From: Rhea pennata
Taxonomy: Eukaryota; Chordata; Aves; Rheiformes; Rheidae
NCBI RefSeq assembly: GCF_028389875.1
Contig: NC_084663.1
Location: forward strand, 116,569,301-116,633,300
Direction of reading: 5' to 3'
Length of the DNA: 64,000 nt
The notes under the pieces were generated by a model that had not been told where the DNA came from, made no database searches, and saw only the letters and a list, made by a program, of their open reading frames with translations. Numbering within the stretch: position 1 is the stretch's first letter; every line of letters begins with the position of its first letter. This document shows, in pieces, positions 1 through 11,749 of this stretch. The position numbers were made by a program, and so were the translations under genes.

Positions 1-3000
1 CCTCAAACTTACTCTTTTGGATCGAGTTCTATTCTTTTTAAACTTTCTGCTCTAATTTGACTTCTCCCACTTTGAGAAATAAAACAAGGTGGGTTACCTG
101 AGAGAAATTCTTCTGGTTCACTTCCACCATCTTCCCCAGTATCTTCTTTTTATATGATCCTTTCATTTTCAGTGGCATGAAGTTTATCTAATTTCTTTTT
201 TGAATTCTCCTTCAACAAAAATACAAACACGTCACTGGTCAAGGCTGGAGAACTTTTACCTTCACTGTTCGTCTGCTCATCCATCTCTCTGTCAAGCTCA
301 GTTCAGGGGCACGCGGGGCAGCGTGTGCTGTTTCAGCCTGCTCATCTGCCTAGTGAAACAAGAGTACTTTCAAGTCTGACAGTTTCGCAAGAGCGTAGCT
401 TCTTGCCTCCACTCCTCTGCAGCTGACTGTCAGGCATTCCCCCTCCCCGTGTGCCAGCTGTCTTTATTACCAGCTAGATCTCTGTAGGTCCCCTGAAGAT
501 TTCATTTTGGCCTTGTATAACGTGAAGTGATTATATCTCCTCCACCACTGCATACACCAAGGTCTCACTATTTGGGCAATACCATGACATCTAGCTGTTG
601 TTGAACGGGGCCATTTATCTCATACCCATCGTCACGCCAAAGTGGTTCATTACCACGCAGTTGTAATCAAGAACCGCTATTGAGCTACATGCTTTTGTCT
701 TTTAAACACTTGCATCAGCTATGTTTCTCATCATCCAGGATTAGTGGCTGGAGACGGTTCTTGCTGAAAGCTAAAACTTCAGCCATGGGGGCAGACGATG
801 TTCCTTTCTAGATCTCCCAAATGGAGATCCCCATGTATTGCTCTGGAGGCTGTGCATTCCTGACAGCCATGACTGAGACTGCTGTGGAGCCCTCCAAAAT
901 CTTCTGGCAATCACTTGCCTGACAGACATTATATTAAAGAAAAAAAAGAGAAAAAAAAAGGAAAAAAAACAGCTACTCAAAGAGTTGTAAAGTCTGCATT
1001 TCTCAACCGTTATCCACATTTCTTGCTGTCATAAGAGCCTCAGAGAAGGAATCAGTCAAATGACTTCTGGACTCCTTGGTAGCACGAACCTTTGTGACTT
1101 CAGACAGTTTTCTGGCAATATGAAAACTAATTCAGTGTTTAGATATTTCTCTCCCTACTATCACCAAATTTTACCTGATATTTCTGAGGCATATAGTAAC
1201 ATGTAGTTTCAGGATAACACTTGCCAGCACTGGAGATGTTTGAGTTGGCTTTAAAACACCTGTTGTGCAGCCAGCTATCTTCTCAGTTTGCAGGTGAGAG
1301 TTTCCTTCGTGGACAGACTGTACAATGTCCATGTGCTCTTTCAGTTTTCTATCTCCATCCAGATGAATTGCAACAGCTGCCACATTCCTGGAACTGGGGA
1401 GCTCGTTTGGATATTTGGCAGCTCAGGGTTTTGATCCCTAGGAAAACAACAACAAAAAAAATACCTATAACAATATCTCAGCTCTCACATGACAGCAGAT
1501 AGTCTTCAAAGGGTTTTTTTTTGTTGGTGGTGGTTTTTTTTGTTTGTTTGTTTTGTGTTTTTTTTTTTTTTTTTTTTTTTTGCTTATCTTCAATTTGTAA
1601 TATTCATTAGCAGACAAGATAACCACCATATGTAACAACAACAAAGTACATACTCCTGTACACAAAAGCAGTTAATCTGATACTCAAGGCATGAATTTAT
1701 ATTCTTCCAGATGCCAGTAAGAAGTGTCAGATCTCTTCATTTGGGCACACTGCCTTCTTTTTGGGGAGAGGAAGTCCTTATTAATAGTAGAGTAAGGAGA
1801 CCACTGTGAAAGGTGCTTCCCTGAGTAAGCAGACCACATTCTCAGCAAGTTGTTCTTGATCTCTACTTTCTCCAGCCCTCTCTCTCCTATCACAGTAGAC
1901 TATTTCCTGGAATGAAAGGAATTTGTCCCTATAAGCTCAGTGAAGATATAGTCAACTGTGATCTCTACCAACTGTCTCCCACTAGTGGTAATCATATATT
2001 CTTACACTCAGGTATCTTGAAATTCTTCAAGGAGTAGGCTAAAGAACTTGGAAAGAACTCAGCTTTCCAGTGTGATTTAAAGCTGGTGCTCAGGACTCTC
2101 AGAGGACCAGTGTTTGAGCGCTGCATAGCTTGTCTTCATAGATCACAGCAACATCCTTTGTGTCAGAAGAATCTGAGACAGCTAAGCCTTTACAGCTGGC
2201 TTCCCATATGTGCCGTCCCTGGGTTCAAATCCCAGTTTCTCCCTAGTATGATTTCTGAATTTAATCTCAAACAGCAGATAATAGATTTTGCAATTCTTGA
2301 GGCTGTGATTTCAAGGGATAAAGCTGTCTTTCACACCTCCATCATTAGAAGAACATTTTCTTCTTATGTTGACAGAACCAGATCCTTTCCACATGAACAG
2401 CTGTCAAACCCAGAGAGGCAGAGGCTGTTAAAATGGTTAGCTATGAACTGCCAAAGCCTGTTGCAAGACTTTAATTACCATCAGAGCTCAAATTGCAGTG
2501 GCTTCACAGAAAAGTGGTCTCATTCCTGACATCTGAAGGCTGACCAACATGCTCTATACCTTTCGGCAGGCATTTTGCCATTGGGTTTGATGTGACGCTT
2601 GGCAGGGTGATGCTGAGGTTGTTCAGAGATTACTGATCTCTAGGTGTCAGCTAGCAGGCTAAGTTTTTGTTTAGGATCAGGCACTGTGTGAATGCACATA
2701 AGGACTCAAAGAAAAGAAAAGAGGTTATATACCAGAAACCAGCATTGGTCCATAAATTTCATCCTTTGAGATTCTGCAGTTGAGAGGAAATTGAAATAAA
2801 TACCCATGCACTGAACATGAGGTAAGAACATGCCCTCTGCAACTGCTGCTCAGAGAAACATCCTCCAAACCAAGAGTCACCAGGCAAACATACATCCAGG
2901 GTAGGCTGCCTTTACATCTTAGTTCCTGGGAAACAGTCTGTCAGTGTTAAGATGCTATCCATTGCTTTCTGAAGTTCTCCTTGTTGTTGCCCTTTCTTTT

Positions 3001-5775
3001 TTGAAAACTAAAATGACAGGGCTTTCTGTTTTCAAAATGATAAATAGTTTTTAATGTCAGAAAAAGGCTTCCTATGCAATAGGCACCAGAGAGGTGATAC
3101 ACACGCTTCCATTTGTGGAACGACTCTTGAGCAATGCATTCAAACAGTGTCCTATCAACCAGCATACTATCAAATCAAACATTTTCGTCTCAAAAGGTAC
3201 AGAACATCCAGTCCAGGCAGTCCTGAGACAATGTAAAAACAGGTCAGCTCACTCTCAAGAGACATAAAACAAACTACAGAAAACTGATGCTCTAGAGGAA
3301 GTTTGAGCATGCTGCCCACTGAGAACTGCCAAAGTCTCTGCCCAGGTGTTGTACCCTTGCAAAGGAGAACAAATTCTTGTGTTTATTATTTTGGTCAGCA
3401 CTTCTCACTTCTGTGCTTTTCTAAATCACAATTTCTTGGCACTGCATTTTGGCTTAGTTAACAGACTTTAATAAAATTAGAGCTAAACGTTTCTTTGCTT
3501 AAAAAAATATATAGCTATTCATAAGTGAGAAGAAGAGAGGACTAAGTTGGTGCTGCAAAAAAGTGATTGCTGTGGGCAGATTAAATTATGATAAACATAG
3601 GATATTTTGGAATCACAGTATTATCTGCTCCAGACTTTAAAAGATCACATGTCTGTCTCCAGAATCAATGAATTCAAAATATTGACTCTACTTTTTTTAT
3701 TTGTTAATATCTCAACCTTTCCTGTGCTACAAGGGGAACAAATTCTCAATCCAGTGTTTTAAAGGAAAGTAGTTTATGAAAAATCCACAATTCTTAACAT
3801 TATTGTGAGGGGTGAGGCTTTCCAATGCATTTGTTTGAATAGGTCCATCTTACCTGGCTGCCCAAACTGCTGTATATGACTATTTGCTCTTCCTTGTATC
3901 ACTGTATCTTTACCTATAAAATTCATTCATAGTGATCTCATACGTACTTTCAAATCACTGATGAAAATACTGATCAGCATCAGGTAGCTGTACAGCTCTG
4001 CTAGAAACGTCCACAGTCAGTGATCATTCCCCAGTTACTCTTTATAACACATAACACATGCTCAGTGGGGTTTGTATATGACTCTTTTTAAAGAAAAGAG
4101 AATGGCATTAAGTCAAATGGCTTACTGCAATTTAAATAGCTTACATGTATTCAGCCACCTTTATCGGCCAAAGTGTAATCCCCTAAAAGAATGAAATCAG
4201 ACTCGTTTCACTGTACCTGTTGTTCTCTAAAACTCACTGTCGGGAATTCTTTTTTTCTGTCCTTTGAAACTTTTGTCAGTTGTATCTTATCTTAGTTTTT
4301 CCCATGATTTGTCCTGGGACTGAGGTCAGTTTCACTGGCTTAGGGTGACTCTTTGCATGCTGGCACATTAGTGCTCTTCCAGTCTTGTAGAGTTCCCCTG
4401 CTATTCCGAGGATGGTTAAAAATTAACAGGAGTCGGCCAGAGGTCTCAGCCAGTTTTCAGGTCTCTGGGACGCATGTTCTCCAGCCCTGCTGATTTTAAA
4501 ATATTGACTGCTAGCTGATGCTATTTAGTTACTGAATGGACTGGAAGGAAAAAAAATCCTGTTTTCTTAAGAGTATTTTGCCTTGCTTTTGTTTAACAGA
4601 GAGAAGAAATATCTCTTGAATATGCCTGCATCATATCAAAGAAAACCCCAAACCCACCTGCCTCCATCCTGTGGTGGGCCTGAAACTGAGACTTTTCATA
4701 GGTTGCTACATTTGTTTAGCCACAGAATCAAACATGGCGCTTAGACAAAGATGCCTCTTTCTTGTCAGTGAATCTGTGGTTCCGTAGCGTTATTAAGTCT
4801 TTTCAAAAAAATTCCATTTTCACTCTAATTTTTTGGTTACATTTTTCTTCTCAGTCAATGTAATCTTCCTCTTTGCCTACGAAAACCCAAGGATATACGT
4901 TACCAGTCGTGACTATCCTGTGTTTAGCCATACTGAATGGAATCTACCACATCTAGGCTGGGACTCATCTGCTTTTTAAAGATGAAGTTTGTGAAACTGC
5001 TGGGAGAGCGGCTCTGGGAGGAGCAGGCAGGGTGCACGTTGCTGCACTCATATCATCACTCTGTCTACCCACCACTAACTTGTTTTCTCCAGCAAAACCA
5101 TACATCTGTGAGACTCTTATTATTATTTATACACTGAGAATTCCTTGCTACCTAGTCCTACCTACTCCTTTTTAGTCTGTCCCATTTCCCTGCTCAGATC
5201 TCCATCCCCTTCTTAGAGGTTTGTGTTGCCTTTCCCCAACATCTATGTCAGAGAATCTATCCCAGACATCACGCATTTCTCTTGTTCTTGGTTTGGTACC
5301 AAGTTTTGGTAGCTTTGCCCCTTGTAGACACATGCATCACTTCTATTCCCCTTCTCTTTCCCAGGAGCATCCATGAAAGTGCCCTTCACCCTCATTATAC
5401 AGCAAGTCAAAGGAGAGCATACAGTTTCCTCTTTAAAAATCCAACTAAAAAACTGTGCTTAAGGGCTGGACTAAAGGTCCCAACTTGGGGGGAGGGCAGG
5501 GTGATGAGGGAGGCACCAAATACAGCCTATAGCTCAAAGTTTTGCTCTTGGTCATACCCCTTTTCCAAGTAAAAGCATGATTCTTTTGGTTGATGATGAG
5601 GACTGACATCCAGAAGTACCTCTCATGCTGGATTCAACACCTTCTGTTGTTAGGAGAACCAGCTTCTATATTTTTTTAAACTTTAATAATGTACCTGCTT
5701 ATGAAACTGCTGGAATCTACCTTCCAAACAGAGGTCCCCAATAATGGTATGGATTTTTCCTTCCACACATTGCAG
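1..5775. other. intergenic or neighbouring-gene intron sequence
   Basis: No recognisable gene, CR1 copy or RNA gene. It contains a 24-bp T run at 1558-1581, a purine-rich A tract at about 939-969, a weak minus-strand open stretch at 9-284, and scattered short chance reading frames, the longest being 147 codons at 2086-2529 with no recognisable motif. If the exon at 5776 is real, part of this is its upstream intron. Confidence 0.5.
1558..1581. repeat. poly(T) homopolymer, 24 bp
   Basis: 24 consecutive T, preceded by TG-interrupted T runs from 1511. Intergenic. Confidence 0.95.
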
Positions 5776-5932
5776 GCAGGTGATTGCAAGGAACCAGGTA
5801 GAAGAGAGCAGCTCCAACGGTGAACAGCCTCACTGCGATGATCTGAGTAGCCCCGACTCAGATTTGATTGCTCCTGAAATACCTAACTCCCTTTCAGATG
5901 AAACTGGCGTTGATGGAAATATCTCAGCCTGA
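5776..5932 (+). CDS. putative terminal coding exon of an unidentified plus-strand gene (MRAP by position?)
   Basis: A strong acceptor (pyrimidine-rich stretch ending ACATTGCAG at 5775) is followed by 157 nt open to a TGA at 5930-5932. AATAAA follows at 5953-5958. The translation begins QVIARNQVEESSSNGEQ and is acidic and serine-rich toward the end (SSPDSDLIAPEIPNSLSD). Phase 2 entry is implied. In mammals MRAP lies next to URB1 in convergent orientation, which fits strand and place, but MRAP tails diverge fast, I cannot confirm the match, and no MRAP transmembrane exon was found in 1-5775. It could be chance. Confidence 0.28.
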
Positions 5933-5952
5933 GTTAAAATTGGTTCAGATTA

Positions 5953-5958
5953 AATAAA
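5953..5958 (+). promoter_or_regulatory. AATAAA following the putative 5.8-kb terminal exon
   Basis: Perfect hexamer 21 bp after the TGA of the putative plus-strand exon. A UTR this short would be unusual, so it supports the exon only weakly. Confidence 0.2.
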
Positions 5959-8900
5959 AACAGCAGTACTGTCCTCCTGACTACAGAGAAAAGAATAATA
6001 CTGTGGCTACCTATTAAATATTGATGCTACCAAGTTGAATTAGTTTAGAGAAGAAGAAGAAGGCCAAAACAGAGAAATCCTGGACACATAAAAGGAAATC
6101 CTAAGAGCCGTATTTGAGCAACATTGCTGGAGCTGCATTATTAGAAGACTAATTTAGTTTGTGGTGATGACGACTGCAGAACTCCTCTCTTGTTTAAGCA
6201 AAAATTCAGACTCAAACTCCTCGTTCAGTTACGCAGTGTAAAGCGTCTGCTGCCAGTTGAGCAGTTCTCATTTACACCCATTGGTTGAGAGCAGATTTAC
6301 TTCCTCCAGCAGAAAGTATACAAATATCAGTTATGCCCCAAGTCCTGCAAAGGGTTCTGCTTTGCTTACTTGAGAGTCCTGTTATCCTCAGGGGTATCTC
6401 TGCAGAATCACAGTTTTCACTGGATTTCTTCACTGGGAAAGAAAACAATACCACGTTGATCATATTTAATGAGCAGCATAACCAGTACTGTTTCTACATC
6501 ATGCAAGCCACTATAATGTGAGTCATTTATTTCTAGCTCTGTCCTCAGGTCACCCTCTCAAGGTCAACTACATCTTCACAATATTCCACCTACTGCAAAA
6601 TAAACCTGTCAGTGCACATCAACCATAAACTTTTGCTTTTAGAAAAGTTATGTCTTTCTTCCCCAACTTAAAGCTCAGCACTTCCCTCAAGGATAGAATA
6701 TGCTTTTTATTTATTTTCCTATTGCAAAAACATATTTGGTTTACTTAAAATTTATTAAAACTTTGTTTAGCTAGAACAGCCTTTAAATGCTAATGGAAGC
6801 ACTAATTATCTCAATGAATAAAATCATTAGCTTTTCCCAATGCCAGGAAATACAGGTTTTGCTAGTAACAATCAATCACCCTTAGCTATCACTTTGAAAT
6901 GGTAGGTGGAATAGAAACTCGTTAATATTGAATACGCTTGAAATGGTATCTGCCAGTTACCCAGCCATTAGAAAGAGAGAAGCATGTTTATCATCTTTTA
7001 TATCAAAGGAAGATGCTGTCAAAAACACAAAAGCAACGTTGCATTTCTGCACGAGTTGCCTGCTTTCAAGTGGGGCCGAAACAGTCTCACAGAAGCTTTT
7101 GGGTGGGATGGAGAGGAGCTGTTTATCCCCGCCTCCTGCATCAGTGCAGAAAGTGCCATTTGTACTCCCTCCCCGCTCAGGGGCCTCCACTCTCTCCTCA
7201 CCTGTGGAGCACCACCAAACCCTGCTAGAGGCAGACAAAGGTCCACAAGAGGGTGAGGAACTGTTAGAGCTTCAGTAATCACAACGCTGGGACTGCAGAG
7301 TGTGCAAATTGACTACTACTGGTGTTAGGCTGAAAACCTATCAAGGCTTAAAGTCTATGGAGTCAGACTGAGTTACGGACAGGTGGAGAAAATGAGGGAA
7401 GGCTGCAGGAACAGAAGAGGCAACACAGAGAAATATCAAAGAGCCTGGATTTCCCATCAGTCAGCTCAGATGGCCACACCAGCCTTCCCCTTCCCTCAGA
7501 TGTGCTTACCCTTTGCTAAAGCTGAGGTGGCGCCTACAAAAAAACATGAATCAACATTCAAGGCAAAATCTTGGCTGCATTCTGCTTAACAACGAAACTC
7601 CAACGCTTTCGAAGGGGTGACAATTCTTCCCTCATTGGCACCCCTTGTCCTACTGCAAGTTGCATCTCCCCCTAACCCCAGTGGAACACACGGAGTCCTG
7701 AGGAGAGCCCGAAGGAGACCTCAACATCTCGGCCCGTTCACCTTCTCGAGGTCACACCGACTGCACTTCGGTTATTCCTGTGGCGCTTCTCTACCTTGAT
7801 CTAAAAAGCCTCTCCAGCACTGAGACTGCACAGCCTCCCTGCACTGCCTGCTCCAGCCTCCTCCTCACTGGCTAATGGCAGACTCACCTTGTTTCAAGAA
7901 CCCCTTTTTCTACAAGTGGATTCAAAGGAGATTTCTGAAACACATTAATACTCCCCATTCATAAGCACTAGTGTTCTTTTATTAGTTGCATTGGAACATG
8001 ACTTGAAGTGCGTAGCCACTGAAAATACTTTTTATTTATTTCCTTTAAAATTATCTGGAACTGTTTACAACAGCTTAGAAATAAAATATATATATATATA
8101 TTATTACTATTGTTTAAAGACAAAAGAGAGAAAATAACTTGCAGGCAAAACAGATCAACTATGGAGGGCATACAGCATTAAGTATATAAACAGTAATAAA
8201 TAATATTCAAAATACAAACTGTCTTACAATATCTAACTCAGGAGGAGGGGAACGTGGGGAGACAAATGCACTTTCTTTCTTGACATTTCCATATATACCA
8301 ACTTCAAGGCATTTCCAACACTCTTCCCAGTGGGTTTTTATTTGCGCTCCCCCCCAGACTCCTCTGTTAACATATGCTGCTCCTTCTCCTTCGAGTTGGT
8401 GGGATTCATGGTCTGCTGAACTGCTACATCCAACAGTTGCCAAGTGTGACCCAACTCAGCACATGCAGCTGGTTGAAAGGCAAAGCTGACTTCCACAGCG
8501 AAGTTGGCCATAAAGCTTCTCCCACAAACACCACCTCCTTCTGCTTCATTGCTCTGCTAAGTAAAGTCCTTTTCTGCTCACACGTCAGACGTACCCTCAG
8601 CTGAGCACAAGCAGCCCCCCATGGGGCCAAGTCTCCCCGAGAGCCACTGCAAACACGGAGAAGCCCCAACCCTCAGCTCAAAACTGCAGGTACGTTCCAC
8701 ACACCGTGTACAACAGGAACGTATACATACTTTCGGCTATCGACTTCAATGGTGTCTTGAGAATTTTGAGAAGATTTTCAAAAGGTCTGCCCCCCAAATG
8801 AGGGCAGGCTGCTGGGCCTACTGCAGAGCGCTCTGGAGTTTTAGCCATGTGGTTCTCATCATCAGAATAGCATCAGACTGAGTAACTTGTATTAAATTAG

Positions 8901-10429
8901 AGAAACTACTTGTTTCAAAACGTAAGTCCATATATGGGGCATGTTTTGCATCTCTGAATCCCCTCTACAATTTGTTATAAGTATTCAAGCCTAATTTCTT
9001 AAAGTAACGGCTCTTCATCTAAATTATTAAAATGCACTGATAATACACTGGCAGTAATTCACATACACAAATCATGTATGGTTTTTGAAGATATTTGACC
9101 ATTATTTCCAGAAATACTTCATCATAATCTTTTAATTGAATATCTTGAAGCTCACAGAAGCAATGAGATTAAATCTTAAAGTTCCCACAGGCAGAGCTAC
9201 ATTCTCTCTACTGATAAGCACGCATCAACTGATATGACAGGCTAGTAACGTTGTCAGCTTATTTGGATTATTTTTTTCTCTGTGTCCAAAACCACCATAA
9301 AAAGGGGGGAAAAAAACTGTATGAACAATCCTCTCCTACCCTGAATACTTTGATAATGGTGATGATAGAAATACTAATAAAACATTAAAAGCCAGGGAGA
9401 AAATATTCACTACTTGGCTTTTTGCAATATTTAAGGCCATTGGAAAACCATCATTTAAGTATGCACAATGGTTAGGGGGATCCACATGCAATTAAGTCAG
9501 GGCTTCCACACGTTGTTGCAAGGAGAACTGACCAACACCCACGACTAGCCCTATCTGCAGCCACAATCACCTCATAGGGCCTTTCCGCTCCCTAGCATCC
9601 TGCATCACGTTAGCTAAAGCATGTTATAAACGTGGCAGTTATCTTCCTCATTTTTAGCAGTGACAAATTGCATTCAAAAAATCACTATTTCCATCCACAA
9701 AAGGAAATATCAACACGTGCAAAAACCCGTTTGAGCACAGGTAATTCAGCAAGCCTGCTTGTATCTAATGCCCTTATTTCCAGACATGGATCTCACTCAT
9801 GAATCGCTTTTCCATCTCGTCAAGCTTCAACAAATGATTTCTGCTCCTGCAGGTACCAGTTACAAAAGTATTTGGTTTTTTAAATTAACATAGCCAAAAG
9901 GCATGTGAAAGGGTATTACAAGGCACATCCCTAAAAACGTTCTGGGCTTGCAACTTCCTGTACAGCCTCCAATAGCTGGGTTGTAGTATTTTTCTTTTGG
10001 TTGTTGTTAACTTATTAAGTAGTTGAAAGGGGATTTAGTACCTCTGCTTTGAAATCTCCCCATTGTTTGCAACATTTCAATTTATTTTCCACATTTCTTC
10101 TATTCTTTCAACCAAATCATACTATAAACCACCATCAGATGTGACCAGTCCCCTCAAGATAGCTGAACAATTCTTTCCATATCTGCCATGAGTATTTTCT
10201 TTTCCTGTCAAGTCAGGCAACAAGACAGCTTTCCATTTTGTTCTATCTCTGGCCATTACCTTCTCTCTCTTGGGCCTCATTTTTTTCTTTTTTCTTTCTT
10301 TCTTTTTTTTTTTTAATGAAGTAAATTACATCTTTTCACTGCAAAGAAATTTTTTTGATACATCACACTCCAGGGATTTTATACCAATACTATACAACAA
10401 TTCAGCCTCTAATGGGCTTGCAGATTTTT

Positions 10430-10434
<5 letters not shown>

Positions 10435-10461
<27 letters not shown>
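10435..10461. repeat. poly(T) homopolymer, 27 bp
   Basis: 27 consecutive T downstream of the URB1 3' end; a smaller T-rich tract lies at 10279-10314. No adjacent retroposon body is recognisable, so this looks like a simple repeat rather than an insertion tail. Confidence 0.95.
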
Positions 10462-10539
10462 GATTTTTAAATCAAGTCTTTAGATTGAGGACAAGAATAC
10501 TTACATGTAGAAACATTTCTTATTTGCATCTCACATTCT

Positions 10540-10545
10540 TTTATT
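10540..10545 (-). promoter_or_regulatory. alternative distal polyadenylation signal AATAAA
   Basis: A second AATAAA on the minus strand about 1 kb past the URB1 stop. It could end a longer 3' UTR; nothing in the sequence decides between the two. Confidence 0.25.
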
Positions 10546-11229
10546 AAAAAAATACAAAAGTATCACAAAGAGTGTGCATTTTGATTTTTTCCCCAATACA
10601 GAATTTGCACAAAGTACCTAGGCATAATACATATTCATGAGTCAGTTTAATAAATCCTATTTTACATTTCAAACACTCAAGTTCAGGCTCTGCATGTTTG
10701 CATATTTGGAATGGTGTGTTAAACTGCCCTTAAGGAAGTGTTCAAGAAATATTTGTCAGAGTTCACAGAGAACTTCCTACAAAAAACATGTATAATCAAT
10801 CAGCCGCAAGTCATTTGCGTTTTATTCTACCTCTCCTCCTTTCAGAGTGAGGAGAACATAGGTTTTTACTGCAGGTATGTTCCAGCACTGATGATGGTCT
10901 TTTCTGATTTTTAATTAAAAAAAAAAAAAAGACAGAATAAAACCACTACAGCCCTGATACAGATGCTTTCAAAAGCATTTTAATTTAAAAACAAGAAGAA
11001 CCACAGACCATCATAATTCCTGTGTTCACAGTCTTCTGTACATACTGGTTTTGCTATCATGTACCATGAAAGAAACAGAGTTCTTCAAGAAATAGTAAAT
11101 GATCATGGCCAGATCCCGGAATACTTGTTCTTTGTACTTAATACCAGATTGTGGTGAAATATTGCAGTCTTTTTTTCTCCATCTTACACTGGGGATATGA
11201 TGGATTTTAACTACATGGAACTGAAATAG

Positions 11230-11543
11230 AGTCCAGAGGCAATACACTGATCAGTCTTTATTGGTTCTTCATAAAGTTAAAAATGTCTGTAATAAAACCA
11301 ATATAAATAATATTCAGTGTCCCATACTGCTCATCTCAAGAAAAGGGAAATTATGGCTTTAATGTTCCACTGAGACATGATGAATACAAGTCTCTCCGTC
11401 TGAGTTTGCACATAGTAATAAAATATTGATCTTTATGACAAAACAAGTTAGATCTGTCTGGAGGACAGTTCAAGAGGATTTCATGGCTCACAGCAATGAT
11501 GGCATAGCATATAACATTAAAGATTAAATGTCAGCCCAGTGAA
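11230..11543 (-). other. URB1: URB1 3' UTR (minimum extent)
   Basis: AT-rich sequence downstream of the URB1 stop codon, with no competing splice or coding signals. The nearest canonical polyadenylation hexamer lies at 11257-11262, giving a UTR of roughly 300 nt. A longer isoform is possible because another AATAAA occurs at 10540-10545. Confidence 0.5.
11257..11262 (-). promoter_or_regulatory. candidate URB1 polyadenylation signal AATAAA
   Basis: AATAAA on the minus strand (TTTATT on plus), 281 bp past the stop codon. It is the first perfect hexamer in the transcript sense. Cleavage would be expected 10-30 nt further along. Confidence 0.5.
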
Positions 11544-11749
11544 TTAATGCCCCAATGTAGCCAAGTAAAGGGTTTTGCAAAGAGACATAATAGTTTCTTC
11601 TCTTTGTTTATGGGTTTCTGTGTCATCATCATTTAATTTATCATCTGTGCTGCTGTAGATCAATTTGACATGTGTTATTAACATATCTGGCTCCTGTGCT
11701 CCAAGCCATATGTCCCCAATGTAAACAGAAGTGAGGAATACACAAACAG
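11544..11749 (-). CDS. URB1: URB1 last coding exon with stop codon
   Basis: 206 bp, residues 2022-2089 plus TAA at 11544-11546. It encodes [34 protein letters not shown] and an acidic tail with [10 protein letters not shown], ending in LATLGH. It matches the human SLFLSSIYAGDVWLGA segment. The acceptor is TCCATAG, phase 1 to the end. The tail after the conserved part is lineage-specific, so its exact end is less certain than the exon itself. Confidence 0.93.

Larger units (their letters stand above)
5959..11229. other. intergenic region between the plus-strand exon and the URB1 3' end
   Basis: I see no coding exon, transposon or RNA gene that I can support. It holds a short TA repeat (8086-8101), a G/A tract near 9303-9316 and the 27-bp T run at 10435-10461. 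The stretch 7600-7900 is richer in C and G than its surroundings but carries no recognisable feature. Confidence 0.5.

Noticed and set aside
70..97. Possible 28-bp intron on the minus strand (CAG|GTAACC to CAAAG|TGG)
   Set aside because: Far shorter than any spliceosomal intron of vertebrates; the frame reads straight through it anyway.
2219..2235. tRNA-like T-arm: CTGGG, TTCAAAT, CCCAG with a B-box-like core
   Set aside because: No matching acceptor stem, anticodon arm or A box about 50 bp upstream, and no tRNA-derived SINE body around it.
2086..2529. 147-codon plus-strand open frame
   Set aside because: No recognisable domain, no start context or polyadenylation support; comparable in length to other chance frames in the window.
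5282..5572. 96-codon plus-strand frame upstream of the putative 5.8-kb exon, considered as an MRAP exon
   Set aside because: Does not contain the MRAP transmembrane segment or the motif expected before it.
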